Origin: Flavobacteriaceae bacterium
GTDB lineage: Bacteria; Bacteroidota; Bacteroidia; Flavobacteriales; Flavobacteriaceae
Direction of reading: 5' to 3'
NCBI GenBank assembly: GCA_947453195.1
Contig: CANGFO010000001.1
Span: 1-64,000 of the forward strand
Length of the DNA stretch: 64,000 bases
Of the stretch, positions 52,532 to 62,613 are shown in pieces. The notes under the pieces are model-generated. The model did not search any database, was not told where the DNA came from, and saw nothing but the letters and a program-made list of their open reading frames with translations. The position numbers and the translations under genes were made by a program. Numbering within the stretch: position 1 is the stretch's first letter; every line of letters starts with the position of its first letter.

Positions 52532-53268
52532 TTGCTCACTTTTTTAATAGTTCTATATACTGAAGTGTATATAACTAATATTAAAAGTAAGCAAAAAAGA
52601 ATTAAAGAAGATCCTATAGTCCCAAAATCTAACCCTCCTTTATTATGGCTTTTAGTTAATAAATCCCCAAAAGTTGCTCCGAATGGTCTTGTTAATACAA
52701 AAGCTAACCAAAATAATAACACTCTAGAAATTTTGGTAAAATAATAAGCTAACACAATTAGTACTAACAAACTTCCTGTTAAAATGGCTCCACCACTAAA
52801 ACCTAATCCAGAATCATCTGCCAAATAATCCCCAAGAGCGGTGCCTAAAGTATTTGAAAATAAAATTGCTGTCCAATAAAATAATTCTCCTCGTTTAGAA
52901 TTTATATCGGTGACGGATAATGATTTTTCAACTTTGTGCCAAATAAACAAGGTTATGCATAACAATAAAATCAAAATTGAACTCCCTAAGGCATAACCAA
53001 AACCTAAAGTTCTGTCCATAAAATCAGACATTGTAGTTCCTGCAGTGCTTGTGGAAAGTATAACTAACCAATAAATTGCTGGAACATGTTTTTTTATTGA
53101 AAGTTGTCCTATCAATGTGATTAAAAATCCTACAAATAATATAATTGTACTCAAGGCATAACCTACATTTAATGTCATTGAAAGCAAATCGCCAGCAGTT
53201 TCACCAAGTGTGGTGGCAACTATTTTCATTATCCAAAAAAGGAAGGTAATTTCAGGAATTTTCTTCAT
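52528..53268 (-). CDS. multi-pass membrane protein with four internal repeats (DUF347/COG4705-like)
   Basis: Four units: LGETAGDLLSMTLNVGYALS, AGTTMSDFMDRTLGFGYALG, LGTALGDYLADDSGLGFSGG, FGATFGDLLTKSHNKGGLDFG. Confidence 0.75.
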   Translation of the reverse strand: MKKIPEITFLFWIMKIVATTLGETAGDLLSMTLNVGYALSTIILFVGFLITLIGQLSIKKHVPAIYWLVILSTSTAGTTMSDFMDRTLGFGYALGSSILILLLCITLFIWHKVEKSLSVTDINSKRGELFYWTAILFSNTLGTALGDYLADDSGLGFSGGAILTGSLLVLIVLAYYFTKISRVLLFWLAFVLTRPFGATFGDLLTKSHNKGGLDFGTIGSSLILFCLLLILVIYTSVYRTIKKVSK

Positions 53269-53272
53269 TTAT

Positions 53273-55144
53273 TTAGTTTTTTACCAAAAACAAAGGAATA
53301 GTTATTCTGTGGCGCACTTGGTTAACAGTGGTTCCAAAAAGCAAATCTTTAACTCCGGTGTGGCCATGGGTACCCATAACCAAAATATCAAAATCGCCTT
53401 CGTTAACAATTTTTGAAATGGCCTTAGTTGGTTTTCCAAATCCAAGTTGTACCGCTACTGTAAACCCTTTTGCAGCCAATATTGCTTGGTATTCCATTAA
53501 TAATTTTTCATCAATTGTAGATTCATGGTCGTCGGTTTGGACACCATAAATCATTGCTCCTACGGTTTCAACAACATGAATTAAGGTATATTGCGCATCC
53601 ATTCCGCCCAATTCAAAAGCACTGTTTATTGCTTTTTCATCGGCATTTGAAAAATCTACCGAAATGGCGATTTTCTTATTATTATAGGTTTTGCTTTGAT
53701 TGTAAATTAATTCGAAATTGTGTGGCAAATGATTTTGGGGTTCACTTTTAACTTTTGCTAAAATTGGTTTGAAAATAATATATAAGAGCAATACTAGAAA
53801 TGCTAATGCCAAAGGAACAACCGTTAGCCATAATACCATTGGATTTGATGAATTTTCCAACCACCCTTTTATTTCGTCAAAAACCAATTTGGCATTTAAG
53901 GAAACTATTATTAAAGCGATAATCCAAGAAATAATTTGTGTTATTGTGCTAATATGAAAACCTTTCATTTTCGACTTATCACTTACAAAATGGATCAACG
54001 GAATTATAGCAAATCCCAGTTGCAAACTCAAAATCACCTGACTAAAAATTAGCATTTTGCCCGTTACATTTTCGCCATAAATTAAAATCACAATTAAGGC
54101 CGGAACAATAGCAATTATTCGCGTAATTATTCGGCGCACCCATGGCTGAATCCTTAAATTTAGATAGCCTTCCATAATGATTTGACCAGCTAATGTTCCT
54201 GTAATCGTAGAACTTTGTCCGGCAGCAATTAATGCCACAGCAAATAAAATCGGAGCCCATTTATTTCCTAAAATTGGTGCTAAAAGTTTATACGCATCTT
54301 GAATTTCAGCAACCTGAAACAAGCCATTTTTATAAAAAGTGGCAGCAGCTAAAATTAAAATAGCGGCATTTACAAAAAAGGCCAAATTCAAGGCAATAGT
54401 GCTATCAATAAAATTGTATTTCAATGCTTGCTTGATGCCTTCTTTGCTTCGATCAAATTTTCGGGTTTGCACCAAAGAAGAATGCAAGTATAAATTATGT
54501 GGCATCACGGTGGCTCCTATAATTCCGATTGCGATATAAAGTGCGGTTTCATTAGGTAAAGTTGGAATTAATCCTTGTATCACACTCCCCATTTCGGGTT
54601 GAGCAAAAAACAATTCCACAACAAAAGAAAGTGCAATAATCATAACCAAAGCAATGATAAAAGCTTCCATTTTTCGAATGCCTTTATTAATTAAAAAAAG
54701 CAATAAAAAAGTATCTAAAACGGTAATTAATACACCATAAATTAAAGGTAATCCGGTTAGTAAATTAATTCCGATTGCCATTCCTAATACTTCGGCCAAG
54801 TCACAAGCGGCAATAGCAATTTCGGCAAGAAAATAAAGAATATAATTTATAAAAGGCGAGTAAGTTTCGCGGGAAGCTTGTGCCAAATCGCGCTGGGTAA
54901 CAATTCCGAGGCGGGCGCTCAAGCTTTGCAAAAGCAACGCCATTAAATTACTCATCAATAAAACCCACACCAAAGTATACCCAAACTGACTTCCGCCGGC
55001 CAAATCGGTTGCCCAATTTCCAGGATCCATATAGCCAACGCTAATTAAATAAGCCGGCCCAAGAAAAGCCAAAACTTTTCTAAAACCCGTTTTATTACCG
55101 CTAGTTGCTACCGATTGGTTTACTTCTTCAAGTGATTTACCCAT
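53273..55144 (-). CDS. Nramp-family divalent metal transporter fused to a C-terminal universal stress protein (UspA) domain
   Basis: 623 aa; VGYMDPGNWATDLAGGSQFGYTLVWV; TVMPHNLYLHSSLVQTR; C-terminal VMGTHGHTGVKDLLFGTTVNQV matching G-x2-G-x9-G-(S/T). Confidence 0.92.
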   Translation of the reverse strand: MGKSLEEVNQSVATSGNKTGFRKVLAFLGPAYLISVGYMDPGNWATDLAGGSQFGYTLVWVLLMSNLMALLLQSLSARLGIVTQRDLAQASRETYSPFINYILYFLAEIAIAACDLAEVLGMAIGINLLTGLPLIYGVLITVLDTFLLLFLINKGIRKMEAFIIALVMIIALSFVVELFFAQPEMGSVIQGLIPTLPNETALYIAIGIIGATVMPHNLYLHSSLVQTRKFDRSKEGIKQALKYNFIDSTIALNLAFFVNAAILILAAATFYKNGLFQVAEIQDAYKLLAPILGNKWAPILFAVALIAAGQSSTITGTLAGQIIMEGYLNLRIQPWVRRIITRIIAIVPALIVILIYGENVTGKMLIFSQVILSLQLGFAIIPLIHFVSDKSKMKGFHISTITQIISWIIALIIVSLNAKLVFDEIKGWLENSSNPMVLWLTVVPLALAFLVLLLYIIFKPILAKVKSEPQNHLPHNFELIYNQSKTYNNKKIAISVDFSNADEKAINSAFELGGMDAQYTLIHVVETVGAMIYGVQTDDHESTIDEKLLMEYQAILAAKGFTVAVQLGFGKPTKAISKIVNEGDFDILVMGTHGHTGVKDLLFGTTVNQVRHRITIPLFLVKN

Positions 55145-55195
55145 AAGTATTTGCTTATTAAGGTCAAAAATACAGATTAAATTTTAAGAAATCTA

Positions 55196-55203
55196 TATAT
55201 TTG
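55196..55203 (+). promoter_or_regulatory. -7 box TATATTTG
   Basis: 4 nt before the GTG start at 55208. Confidence 0.5.
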
Positions 55204-55207
55204 AAAC

Positions 55208-56350
55208 GTGAAGCACTACCATTATATTTTTACCGGCAGCGGATTGTCTGCAATGATGACCGTTTATGAAATGATTTTATCTGGAAAATTTCAGGATAAA
55301 ACGATTTTGCTTTTGGATGAAAATCCAAAAAAAACCAACGATAGAACGTGGTGCTTTTGGGATTCTAAGTCAATTTTTCCAAATCAAGTAGCCACTAAAT
55401 GGAATTCGTCTTGGTTTAAAAACAGTGCTTTTGAAAGGAAATTAAATTTAGATCCGTATCAATATAAAATGGTTAAAGGATTGGATTTTTATAATCTAAT
55501 TTTTGATTTGATTTCCAAACAAGAAAACATTGATTTTGTAAATCAAAAGGTGCTTGATTTTGAAGAATTGGGAGACCATTGCATCGTAAAAACAGACTCT
55601 GAAAATTATACTTGCAATAAAATTTTCAATTCTATTTTCGATCCGAATTTAGTGAAAAGTCAAACCAAATATCCGTTGTTGCAACAACATTTTGTAGGTT
55701 GGTTTATCAAATCTAAAGAAGACGTATTTGAAAAAGAAACGGCTACTTTCATGGATTTTTCTGTTGAACAAAAAGGCAACACCCGATTTATGTATGTTTT
55801 ACCTACATCCTCAACAGAAGCTTTATTAGAATATACGTTGTTTTCAAAAGAGTTACTCCCACTATCGGAATACGAAAACGAAATTCAAAGCTACATTCAA
55901 AAACTTGGAATTACCGAATACGAAATTGTAGAAAAAGAACAAGGAAACATCCCAATGACGTGTTATCCATTTTGGAAAAACAACACCAAAAACATCTTAA
56001 ATATTGGTTCTGCAGGAGGATGGACCAAAGCCAGCACCGGGTATACTTTTAAAAATACCACCAAAAAAGCAAAGCAATTGGTATTGTTTTCAGACAACAA
56101 TTCCGACTTTAGAAAATTCCAAAAAAGAGACAAATTTTGGTTTTATGATTTATTGCTTTTAGATATTTTAGATCAAAAAAATCATTTGGGCTCCACTATT
56201 TTTTCTTCAATGTTTCAAAAAGGAAATGCCACCGTAATCTTCAAATTTCTGGATGAAGAAACTTCTTTTTTAGAGGACCTGCAAGTAATTTGGAAATGCC
56301 CGAAAGGATTATTTGTCAAAGCATTATTTAGCAGAATTTTTCGATTTTAA
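55208..56350 (+). CDS. crtY: lycopene cyclase family protein
   Basis: 380 aa; HYIFTGSGLSAMMTVYEMILSGKFQDKTILLLDENPKKTNDRTWCFW; NILNIGSAGGWTKASTGYTF. Confidence 0.88.
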   Translation: MKHYHYIFTGSGLSAMMTVYEMILSGKFQDKTILLLDENPKKTNDRTWCFWDSKSIFPNQVATKWNSSWFKNSAFERKLNLDPYQYKMVKGLDFYNLIFDLISKQENIDFVNQKVLDFEELGDHCIVKTDSENYTCNKIFNSIFDPNLVKSQTKYPLLQQHFVGWFIKSKEDVFEKETATFMDFSVEQKGNTRFMYVLPTSSTEALLEYTLFSKELLPLSEYENEIQSYIQKLGITEYEIVEKEQGNIPMTCYPFWKNNTKNILNIGSAGGWTKASTGYTFKNTTKKAKQLVLFSDNNSDFRKFQKRDKFWFYDLLLLDILDQKNHLGSTIFSSMFQKGNATVIFKFLDEETSFLEDLQVIWKCPKGLFVKALFSRIFRF

Positions 56351-56475
56351 TTTTTCTATCACACGATAACAAAACTTTATAATTGAAATTATTTTAAAAT
56401 TATAATTGTCGCTATCTTTGCAAAAGATATATTAAATCAAAATTCAGAAATCATAATCTTAAATCATAACTAATT

Positions 56476-56886
56476 ATGTATCCAGAAGAAATGGTAAACC
56501 CAATGCGTGCTGAACTTACAGATGCAGGTTTTCAAAATTTATATAGCGCAAGCGACGTAGAAAATGCAATTAAAGCAGAAGGAACAACTTTGGTAGTTGT
56601 AAATTCGGTTTGTGGATGTGCGGCAAGAAATGCGCGTCCGGGAGCTAAAATGAGTTTGGACGGAGCAAAAAAACCAGATCATTTAATTACCGTTTTTGCG
56701 GGTGTGGATAAAGATGCGGTGGATGCTGCGCGTCAGCAAATGTTTCCATTCCCTCCATCATCACCAAGTATGGCGTTGTTTAAAAACGGAGAATTGGTTC
56801 ACATGTTAGAACGTCATCACATTGAAGGGCGTCCTGCCGAAATGATTGCAGATAACTTAAAAGATGCTTACGCAGAATTCTGTTAA
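56476..56886 (+). CDS. BrxA/BrxB family bacilliredoxin
   Basis: 136 aa; VVNSVCGCAARNARPGA; FPPSSPSMALFKNGELVHMLERHHIEGR. Confidence 0.94.
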   Translation: MYPEEMVNPMRAELTDAGFQNLYSASDVENAIKAEGTTLVVVNSVCGCAARNARPGAKMSLDGAKKPDHLITVFAGVDKDAVDAARQQMFPFPPSSPSMALFKNGELVHMLERHHIEGRPAEMIADNLKDAYAEFC

Positions 56887-56905
56887 TTCATAAAAAGACA
56901 TTGTT

Positions 56906-56942
56906 AAAACCTCTTAGAAATAATTTTTAAGAGGTTTTTTTG
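56906..56942. terminator. stem-loop terminator
   Basis: AAAACCTCTTA…TTAAGAGGTTTTTT. Confidence 0.85.
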
Positions 56943-57037
56943 TTTTCAAATTGGTGCATTTTCAATTTTTCAAATTATCTTTGCAACCGAGTTCTTCCAT
57001 TTAGAACTCAACATTTCTAACCTTAAACGTTTATAGC

Positions 57038-58408
57038 ATGCAACTGTATAACACCTTAAGCGCAGAAGAAAGAGCCGAATTGATTGATCAAGCAGGCAAA
57101 CAACGTCTTACGTTGTCTTTCTATGCGTATGCCAAAATTGAAGACCCTAAAAAATTTCGCGACGATTTATTTATTGCTTGGAATCAGCTTGATGCCCTAG
57201 GCAGAACCTATGTTGCCAAAGAAGGAATCAACGCCCAAATGAGTATTCCTGCCGAAAATATGGAAGCCTTTCGGAAAACTTTAGAAGCTTATGATTTCAT
57301 GAAAAACATCCGCCTGAATGTGGCAGTTGAACACGATGATCATTCGTTTTTAAAACTTACTGTTAAAGTACGCGACAAAATTGTAGCCGACGGATTAAAT
57401 GATGAAACTTTTGATGTGACCAATATTGGAGTGCACCTAAAAGCCAAAGAATTTAACCAGATTTTAGAAGATCCAAATACCATTGTAGTGGATTTTAGAA
57501 ACCATTACGAAAGTGAAATTGGACATTTTAAAGGAGCAATCACCCCCGATGTAGAGACATTTCGTGAATCGTTACCAATAATCAACGAGCAATTAAAAGA
57601 TTTTAAAGACGATAAAAACTTGGTGATGTATTGCACCGGAGGAATCCGTTGTGAAAAAGCTTCGGCTTATTTTAAACACCAAGGATTTAAAAATGTTTTT
57701 CAATTAGAAGGCGGAATTATCAATTATGCCAAACAAATCAAAGAAGAAAATATTGAAAGTAAATTTATTGGAAAAAACTTTGTTTTTGACCACCGATTAG
57801 GGGAACGAATTACCAACGATATCGTTTCTCAATGCCACCAATGCGGAAAACCGTGCGACAACCACACTAATTGTGAAAACGACGGGTGTCATTTATTATT
57901 CATTCAATGTGACGAATGCAAAGCTGCAATGGAAAATTGTTGTTCAACAGAATGCTTGAATACCATTCATTTACCATTAGTAGAACAGGTTAAACTTCGT
58001 AGAGGAATTCAAGTAGGTAACAAAGTGTTCCGAAAAGGAAAATCAGATAAATTGTTATTCAAACATTCGGGAGAACTATCGGATAAATCTTTGGCTGTAG
58101 CCGAAAATAGAGAACAAAAGCCAAAAGATATTCGTCAAAAAATTAAAATCAAGAAAGTGTTACTTGGTAAAGCTGAACATTACTATGTGAAAGCACAAGT
58201 TGGTCTTTTTATCATTCAAAATAACGAATTAAATGTTGGAGACAAACTTCTAATTTCTGGTCCAACAACGGGTACTGAAGAATATATTTTAGGAAAAATG
58301 CTGGTTAATGGAAAAGAAATTTCCACGGCAAATCCAGGAGATAAAGTAACTTTTGAAGTGCCATTTAGAGTCCGATTATCGGATAAATTATATAAAATTA
58401 TCTCTTAG
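57038..58408 (+). CDS. trhO: oxygen-dependent tRNA uridine(34) hydroxylase / rhodanese-related sulfurtransferase, with C-terminal extension
   Basis: 456 aa; VMYCTGGIRCEKASAYF rhodanese site; Cys-rich zinc region CHQCGKPCDNHTNCENDGCHLLFIQCDEC; additional ~100-aa C-terminal domain. Confidence 0.9.
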   Translation: MQLYNTLSAEERAELIDQAGKQRLTLSFYAYAKIEDPKKFRDDLFIAWNQLDALGRTYVAKEGINAQMSIPAENMEAFRKTLEAYDFMKNIRLNVAVEHDDHSFLKLTVKVRDKIVADGLNDETFDVTNIGVHLKAKEFNQILEDPNTIVVDFRNHYESEIGHFKGAITPDVETFRESLPIINEQLKDFKDDKNLVMYCTGGIRCEKASAYFKHQGFKNVFQLEGGIINYAKQIKEENIESKFIGKNFVFDHRLGERITNDIVSQCHQCGKPCDNHTNCENDGCHLLFIQCDECKAAMENCCSTECLNTIHLPLVEQVKLRRGIQVGNKVFRKGKSDKLLFKHSGELSDKSLAVAENREQKPKDIRQKIKIKKVLLGKAEHYYVKAQVGLFIIQNNELNVGDKLLISGPTTGTEEYILGKMLVNGKEISTANPGDKVTFEVPFRVRLSDKLYKIIS

Positions 58409-58427
58409 AATAAATCGGTTAAAAGAC

Positions 58428-58484
58428 CAAAAAATCTCAAATTCCAAAGGTTAAAATTAACGTTGGTTTTTGGGATTTTTTTAT
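58428..58484 (+). terminator. imperfect stem-loop terminator
   Basis: AAAAAATCTCAAATTCCAA…TTGGTTTTTGGGATTTTTTT. Confidence 0.55.
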
Positions 58485-58570
58485 TGGAATATATTTTATA
58501 AAAATACTATCTTTACAAATTAATCGTTTTATAAACTTACATTGCTTTTTAGCAATACTACTATATAAAT

Positions 58571-59815
58571 ATGGCATGTACAAGTTGTTCAACTTCAGAT
58601 GGTGGTGCACCTAAGGGTTGTAAAAATAATGGGACTTGCGGCACCGATAGCTGCAATAAATTAACTGTTTTTGATTGGCTTTCTAACATGAGTTTACCAA
58701 ATGGTGAAGCTCCTTTTGATTGTGTGGAAGTGCGTTTTAAAAATGGCCGTAAAGAATTTTATCGAAATACCGAAAAACTTACTCTTAGCATAGGAGATAT
58801 TGTGGCAACAGAAGCTTCTCCGGGACATGATGTTGGAATTGTAACGCTAACTGGGGAATTGGTTAAAATTCAAATGAAGAAAAAAGGGGTAAATCACGCA
58901 GGTGCGGAAATCCCGAAAGTATATAGAAAAGCCTCTCAAAAAGACATTGATATTTGGAGCGATGCACGCGATAAAGAAGAGTCTATGAAGGTTAAAGCAA
59001 GAGAAATTGCTATTGCCTTAAAGTTGCAAATGAAAATTTCGGATATCGAATTTCAAGGAGACGGATCGAAAGCAATTTTTTATTATACTGCCGAAGATCG
59101 TGTAGATTTTAGACAACTTATTAAAGAATTTGCGCAAGTATTTAAATCTAGAATTGAAATGAAACAAGTGGGCTTTCGTCAAGAAGCAGCTCGCCTTGGC
59201 GGAATTGGATCTTGTGGGAGAGAATTGTGTTGCTCTACTTGGTTAACCGATTTTAGAAGTGTAAATACCTCTGCAGCAAGATACCAACAGTTGTCATTAA
59301 ATCCTCAAAAGTTGGCTGGGCAATGCGGAAAATTAAAATGTTGTTTGAATTATGAATTGGACACTTATCTAGATGCTTTGAAAGATTTTCCAGAATTTGA
59401 AACCAAATTACACACCGAAAAAGGGGATGCCATTTGTCAGAAACAGGATATTTTTAAAGGATTAATGTGGTTTGCGTACACCGATAATTTTTCGAGTTGG
59501 CATATTCTAAAAATTGATCAGGTTAAAGAAATAATTGCTCAAAATAAAGAAAAGAAACGCGTTTCGTCATTAGAAGATTTTGCAATAGAAATTGTAGCAG
59601 AACCAGAAGCTAACTTCAATAACGCTATGGGTCAAGAAAGCTTAACGCGTTTTGATCAGCCAAAAAGAAGTAAAAATAAATCAAAAAATAAATCGCAAAA
59701 TCCCAACTTCAAGCAAGGACAAGGTCAAAATCAGAATCAAAATTCCAATCAAAATCCAAAGCCAGAAGTAAAAAGACCTGTAATTATTATTAAGAAAAAT
59801 GAAGATAAAAAGTAG
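58571..59815 (+). CDS. ricT: PSP1/RicT family protein
   Basis: GGIGSCGRELCCSTWLTDF; LAGQCGKLKCCLNYELDTY; Cys-rich N-terminus; N/Q/K-rich C-terminus. Confidence 0.88.
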   Translation: MACTSCSTSDGGAPKGCKNNGTCGTDSCNKLTVFDWLSNMSLPNGEAPFDCVEVRFKNGRKEFYRNTEKLTLSIGDIVATEASPGHDVGIVTLTGELVKIQMKKKGVNHAGAEIPKVYRKASQKDIDIWSDARDKEESMKVKAREIAIALKLQMKISDIEFQGDGSKAIFYYTAEDRVDFRQLIKEFAQVFKSRIEMKQVGFRQEAARLGGIGSCGRELCCSTWLTDFRSVNTSAARYQQLSLNPQKLAGQCGKLKCCLNYELDTYLDALKDFPEFETKLHTEKGDAICQKQDIFKGLMWFAYTDNFSSWHILKIDQVKEIIAQNKEKKRVSSLEDFAIEIVAEPEANFNNAMGQESLTRFDQPKRSKNKSKNKSQNPNFKQGQGQNQNQNSNQNPKPEVKRPVIIIKKNEDKK

Positions 59816-60284
59816 CCTTCTATTTATTCTAATGGTGTTTGTTGTGATTTCTTGCGATAAAAAACTTGTTTTCGACGAGTATAAATCAGTAGGAAATACA
59901 TGGCATCAAGACAGTATTTTAACTTTTAAATTGCCTAAATTGGAAAGTGAAAAAAAATACAACCTCTTTGTAAATGTTAGAGATAATAACGATTATCCAT
60001 TTGATAATTTATTTTTAATTGTTTCCTTAGAATATCCAAATAAAAAAACCATTGTAGATACTTTAGAGTATAAAATGGCCAATCCGGATGGCTCACTTAT
60101 GGGTGACGGATTTACAGATGTAAAAGAAAGTAAGCTTTTTTATAAAGAAAATGTCCCTTTTAATCTTAAAGGCGAATATCAGGTTCATATTCAGCAAGCC
60201 GTTAGACAAACCGGAAAAATTGCTGGTGTAGAAAATTTAAAAGGAATTACAGAAATAGGCTTTAGAGTAGAATCTACAAATTAA
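59799..60284 (+). CDS. gldH: gliding motility lipoprotein GldH
   Basis: 161 aa; lipobox VVISCDKK; LVFDEYKSVGNTWHQDSILTFKLP; overlaps ricT by 17 nt. Confidence 0.88.
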   Translation: MKIKSSLLFILMVFVVISCDKKLVFDEYKSVGNTWHQDSILTFKLPKLESEKKYNLFVNVRDNNDYPFDNLFLIVSLEYPNKKTIVDTLEYKMANPDGSLMGDGFTDVKESKLFYKENVPFNLKGEYQVHIQQAVRQTGKIAGVENLKGITEIGFRVESTN

Positions 60285-60289
60285 TAATT

Positions 60290-62599
60290 ATGGCAGTACA
60301 AAATAAAAAAAACACGCCTGTTAAAGACATCAAATACTACCAAAAGAAATTTTGGAAATTGTTTTTTTATAGCATTGGAGGAATTTTCTTATTCTTCATA
60401 TTTGCTTCGTGGGGACTTTTTGGAAAAATGCCTTCTTTTGAAGATTTAGAAAATCCAAATTCTAATCTTGCTACCGAAATCATCTCCTCTGATGGAGTTA
60501 CCTTAGGAAAATTTTACAATGAGAATCGTACCGCAATAAAATATAAAGATTTACCAAAATCGCTTGTAGATGCTTTAGTTTCAACCGAAGACGAGCGCTT
60601 TTACGAACACTCAGGGATTGATGCAAGAAGAACTTTTGGAGCTGCTGCAAAATTGGGTTCTAATGGAGGAGCAAGTACCTTAACCCAACAATTAGCCAAA
60701 TTATTATTCCACGGAGAAGGTTCAAAATTTTTGCCATTTCGTATGATTCAAAAAGCAAAAGAATGGATAATTGCAGTGAGGTTAGAGCGTCAATATACCA
60801 AAAATGAAATCATCGCCTTGTATTTCAATCAAGTTGATTTTGTTAACGGAGCCGTTGGAATTCGATCAGCTGCAAAAGTGTATTTCAACAAAGAACCCCG
60901 TGACTTAAAGGTTGAAGAAAGTGCCTTATTAGTTGGAATGCTTACCAATCCTTCGCTTTTTAATCCGGTTCGTCGTCCAGAAAAAGCACTAAAAAGAAGA
61001 AATATAGTATTAGGGCAATTGGTTAGAAATAACCATTTAGAAGAAGCTGCTAAAAAAATATTAGAAAGAAAACCAATCGTTTTAGATTTTCATCCCGAAA
61101 GCCACTTAGACGGGACTGCTACGTATTTTAGAGAATACCTGAGAGATTTCATGAAGAATTGGGTGAAAGAAAATAAAAGACCTGATGGAGAAGAATATGA
61201 TATTTATGGAGATGGTTTAAAAATATATGTGACCTTAGATTCTAAGATTCAGGAGCATGCAGAAGAGGCCGTTCAAGAGCACATGAAAAATTTACAAGAA
61301 GAATTTTTTATCCAACAAAAAGGAAATAAAAATGCCCCTTTTGTAAATTTAACCGAACCCGAAACGGATAAAATTATCAATCAAGCGATGAAGAATTCAG
61401 AAAGATGGCGCATTCTGAAAGCAGATGACAAAACCGATGAAGAAATAATAGCCTCGTTCAGTAGAAAAACTAAAATGACCGTTTTCACATGGAAAGGAGA
61501 CCGCGATACCATCATGACTCCCTTGGATTCCATTCGTTATTACAAACATTTCCTTCAAGCAGGTTTAATGTCGATGGAGCCACAAACCGGACAAATTAAG
61601 GCTTGGGTTGGTGGAATTAATTACAAATACTTCCAATACGATCACGTAGGTCAAGGAGCGAGACAAGTAGGGTCTACCTTTAAGCCATTTGTATATGCTA
61701 CTGCAATTGAACAACTTGGAATGTCTCCTTGTGATACTTTATTGGATGCTCCTTTCATGATTCGTAAAGGACGTCACCATGTTACCGAAGATTGGGAGCC
61801 AAGAAATTCCGATCAAAAATACCGTGGAATGATGACCTTAAAACGCGCATTAGCAAACTCTGTAAATATTATTTCTGCAAAATTAATTGACCGAACCGGC
61901 CCAGAAGCAGTGGTTGAATTAACCAAAAAATTAGGAGTTACTTCCGAAATTCCGGTGCAGCCCTCAATAGCACTTGGTGCAGTAGATATTACTGTTCAAG
62001 ACATGGTTGCTGCCTATAGCACTTTTGCAAATCAAGGCGTTTACATTAAGCCACAATTCATTTCTAGAATTGAAGATAAAAACGGAGCTGTAATTTTTGA
62101 ACCCGTACCCGAATCACACGATGTATTAAGTAAAGATGTTTCGTTTGCGGTAATTAAATTGTTAGAAGGTGTAACCGAAGGTGGATCGGGAGAACGACTA
62201 AGAACCGAAGGTGGTGGAAGCGGTGATAACCGTTGGACAGGATATCCTTATGTATTTAAAAATCCTATTGCTGGTAAAACAGGAACTTCACAAAATCAAT
62301 CGGACGGTTGGTTTATCGGAATGGTGCCTAATTTAGTAACTGGCGTTTGGGTTGGATGTGAAGACCGATCAGCACATTTTAAAAGTATCACTTATGGTCA
62401 AGGAGCAACTGCAGCTTTACCTATTTGGGGATATTTCATGGAAAAATGCTACCAAGATCCAGATCTTCTCATCTCCAAGGACGAATTCCAACGACCTGAA
62501 AATTTTGCAATTAAAGTAGATTGCTATTCAGCTCCAAGAGAAGCGGTTAAAGACTCTACCAATACCGAAGAACAAAATCCAGATGAATTTGGACTTTAG
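60290..62599 (+). CDS. penicillin-binding protein 1A (transglycosylase/transpeptidase)
   Basis: 769 aa; [64 protein letters not shown]. Confidence 0.95.
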   Translation: MAVQNKKNTPVKDIKYYQKKFWKLFFYSIGGIFLFFIFASWGLFGKMPSFEDLENPNSNLATEIISSDGVTLGKFYNENRTAIKYKDLPKSLVDALVSTEDERFYEHSGIDARRTFGAAAKLGSNGGASTLTQQLAKLLFHGEGSKFLPFRMIQKAKEWIIAVRLERQYTKNEIIALYFNQVDFVNGAVGIRSAAKVYFNKEPRDLKVEESALLVGMLTNPSLFNPVRRPEKALKRRNIVLGQLVRNNHLEEAAKKILERKPIVLDFHPESHLDGTATYFREYLRDFMKNWVKENKRPDGEEYDIYGDGLKIYVTLDSKIQEHAEEAVQEHMKNLQEEFFIQQKGNKNAPFVNLTEPETDKIINQAMKNSERWRILKADDKTDEEIIASFSRKTKMTVFTWKGDRDTIMTPLDSIRYYKHFLQAGLMSMEPQTGQIKAWVGGINYKYFQYDHVGQGARQVGSTFKPFVYATAIEQLGMSPCDTLLDAPFMIRKGRHHVTEDWEPRNSDQKYRGMMTLKRALANSVNIISAKLIDRTGPEAVVELTKKLGVTSEIPVQPSIALGAVDITVQDMVAAYSTFANQGVYIKPQFISRIEDKNGAVIFEPVPESHDVLSKDVSFAVIKLLEGVTEGGSGERLRTEGGGSGDNRWTGYPYVFKNPIAGKTGTSQNQSDGWFIGMVPNLVTGVWVGCEDRSAHFKSITYGQGATAALPIWGYFMEKCYQDPDLLISKDEFQRPENFAIKVDCYSAPREAVKDSTNTEEQNPDEFGL

Positions 62600-62613
62600 T
62601 AATATTTAGTATT

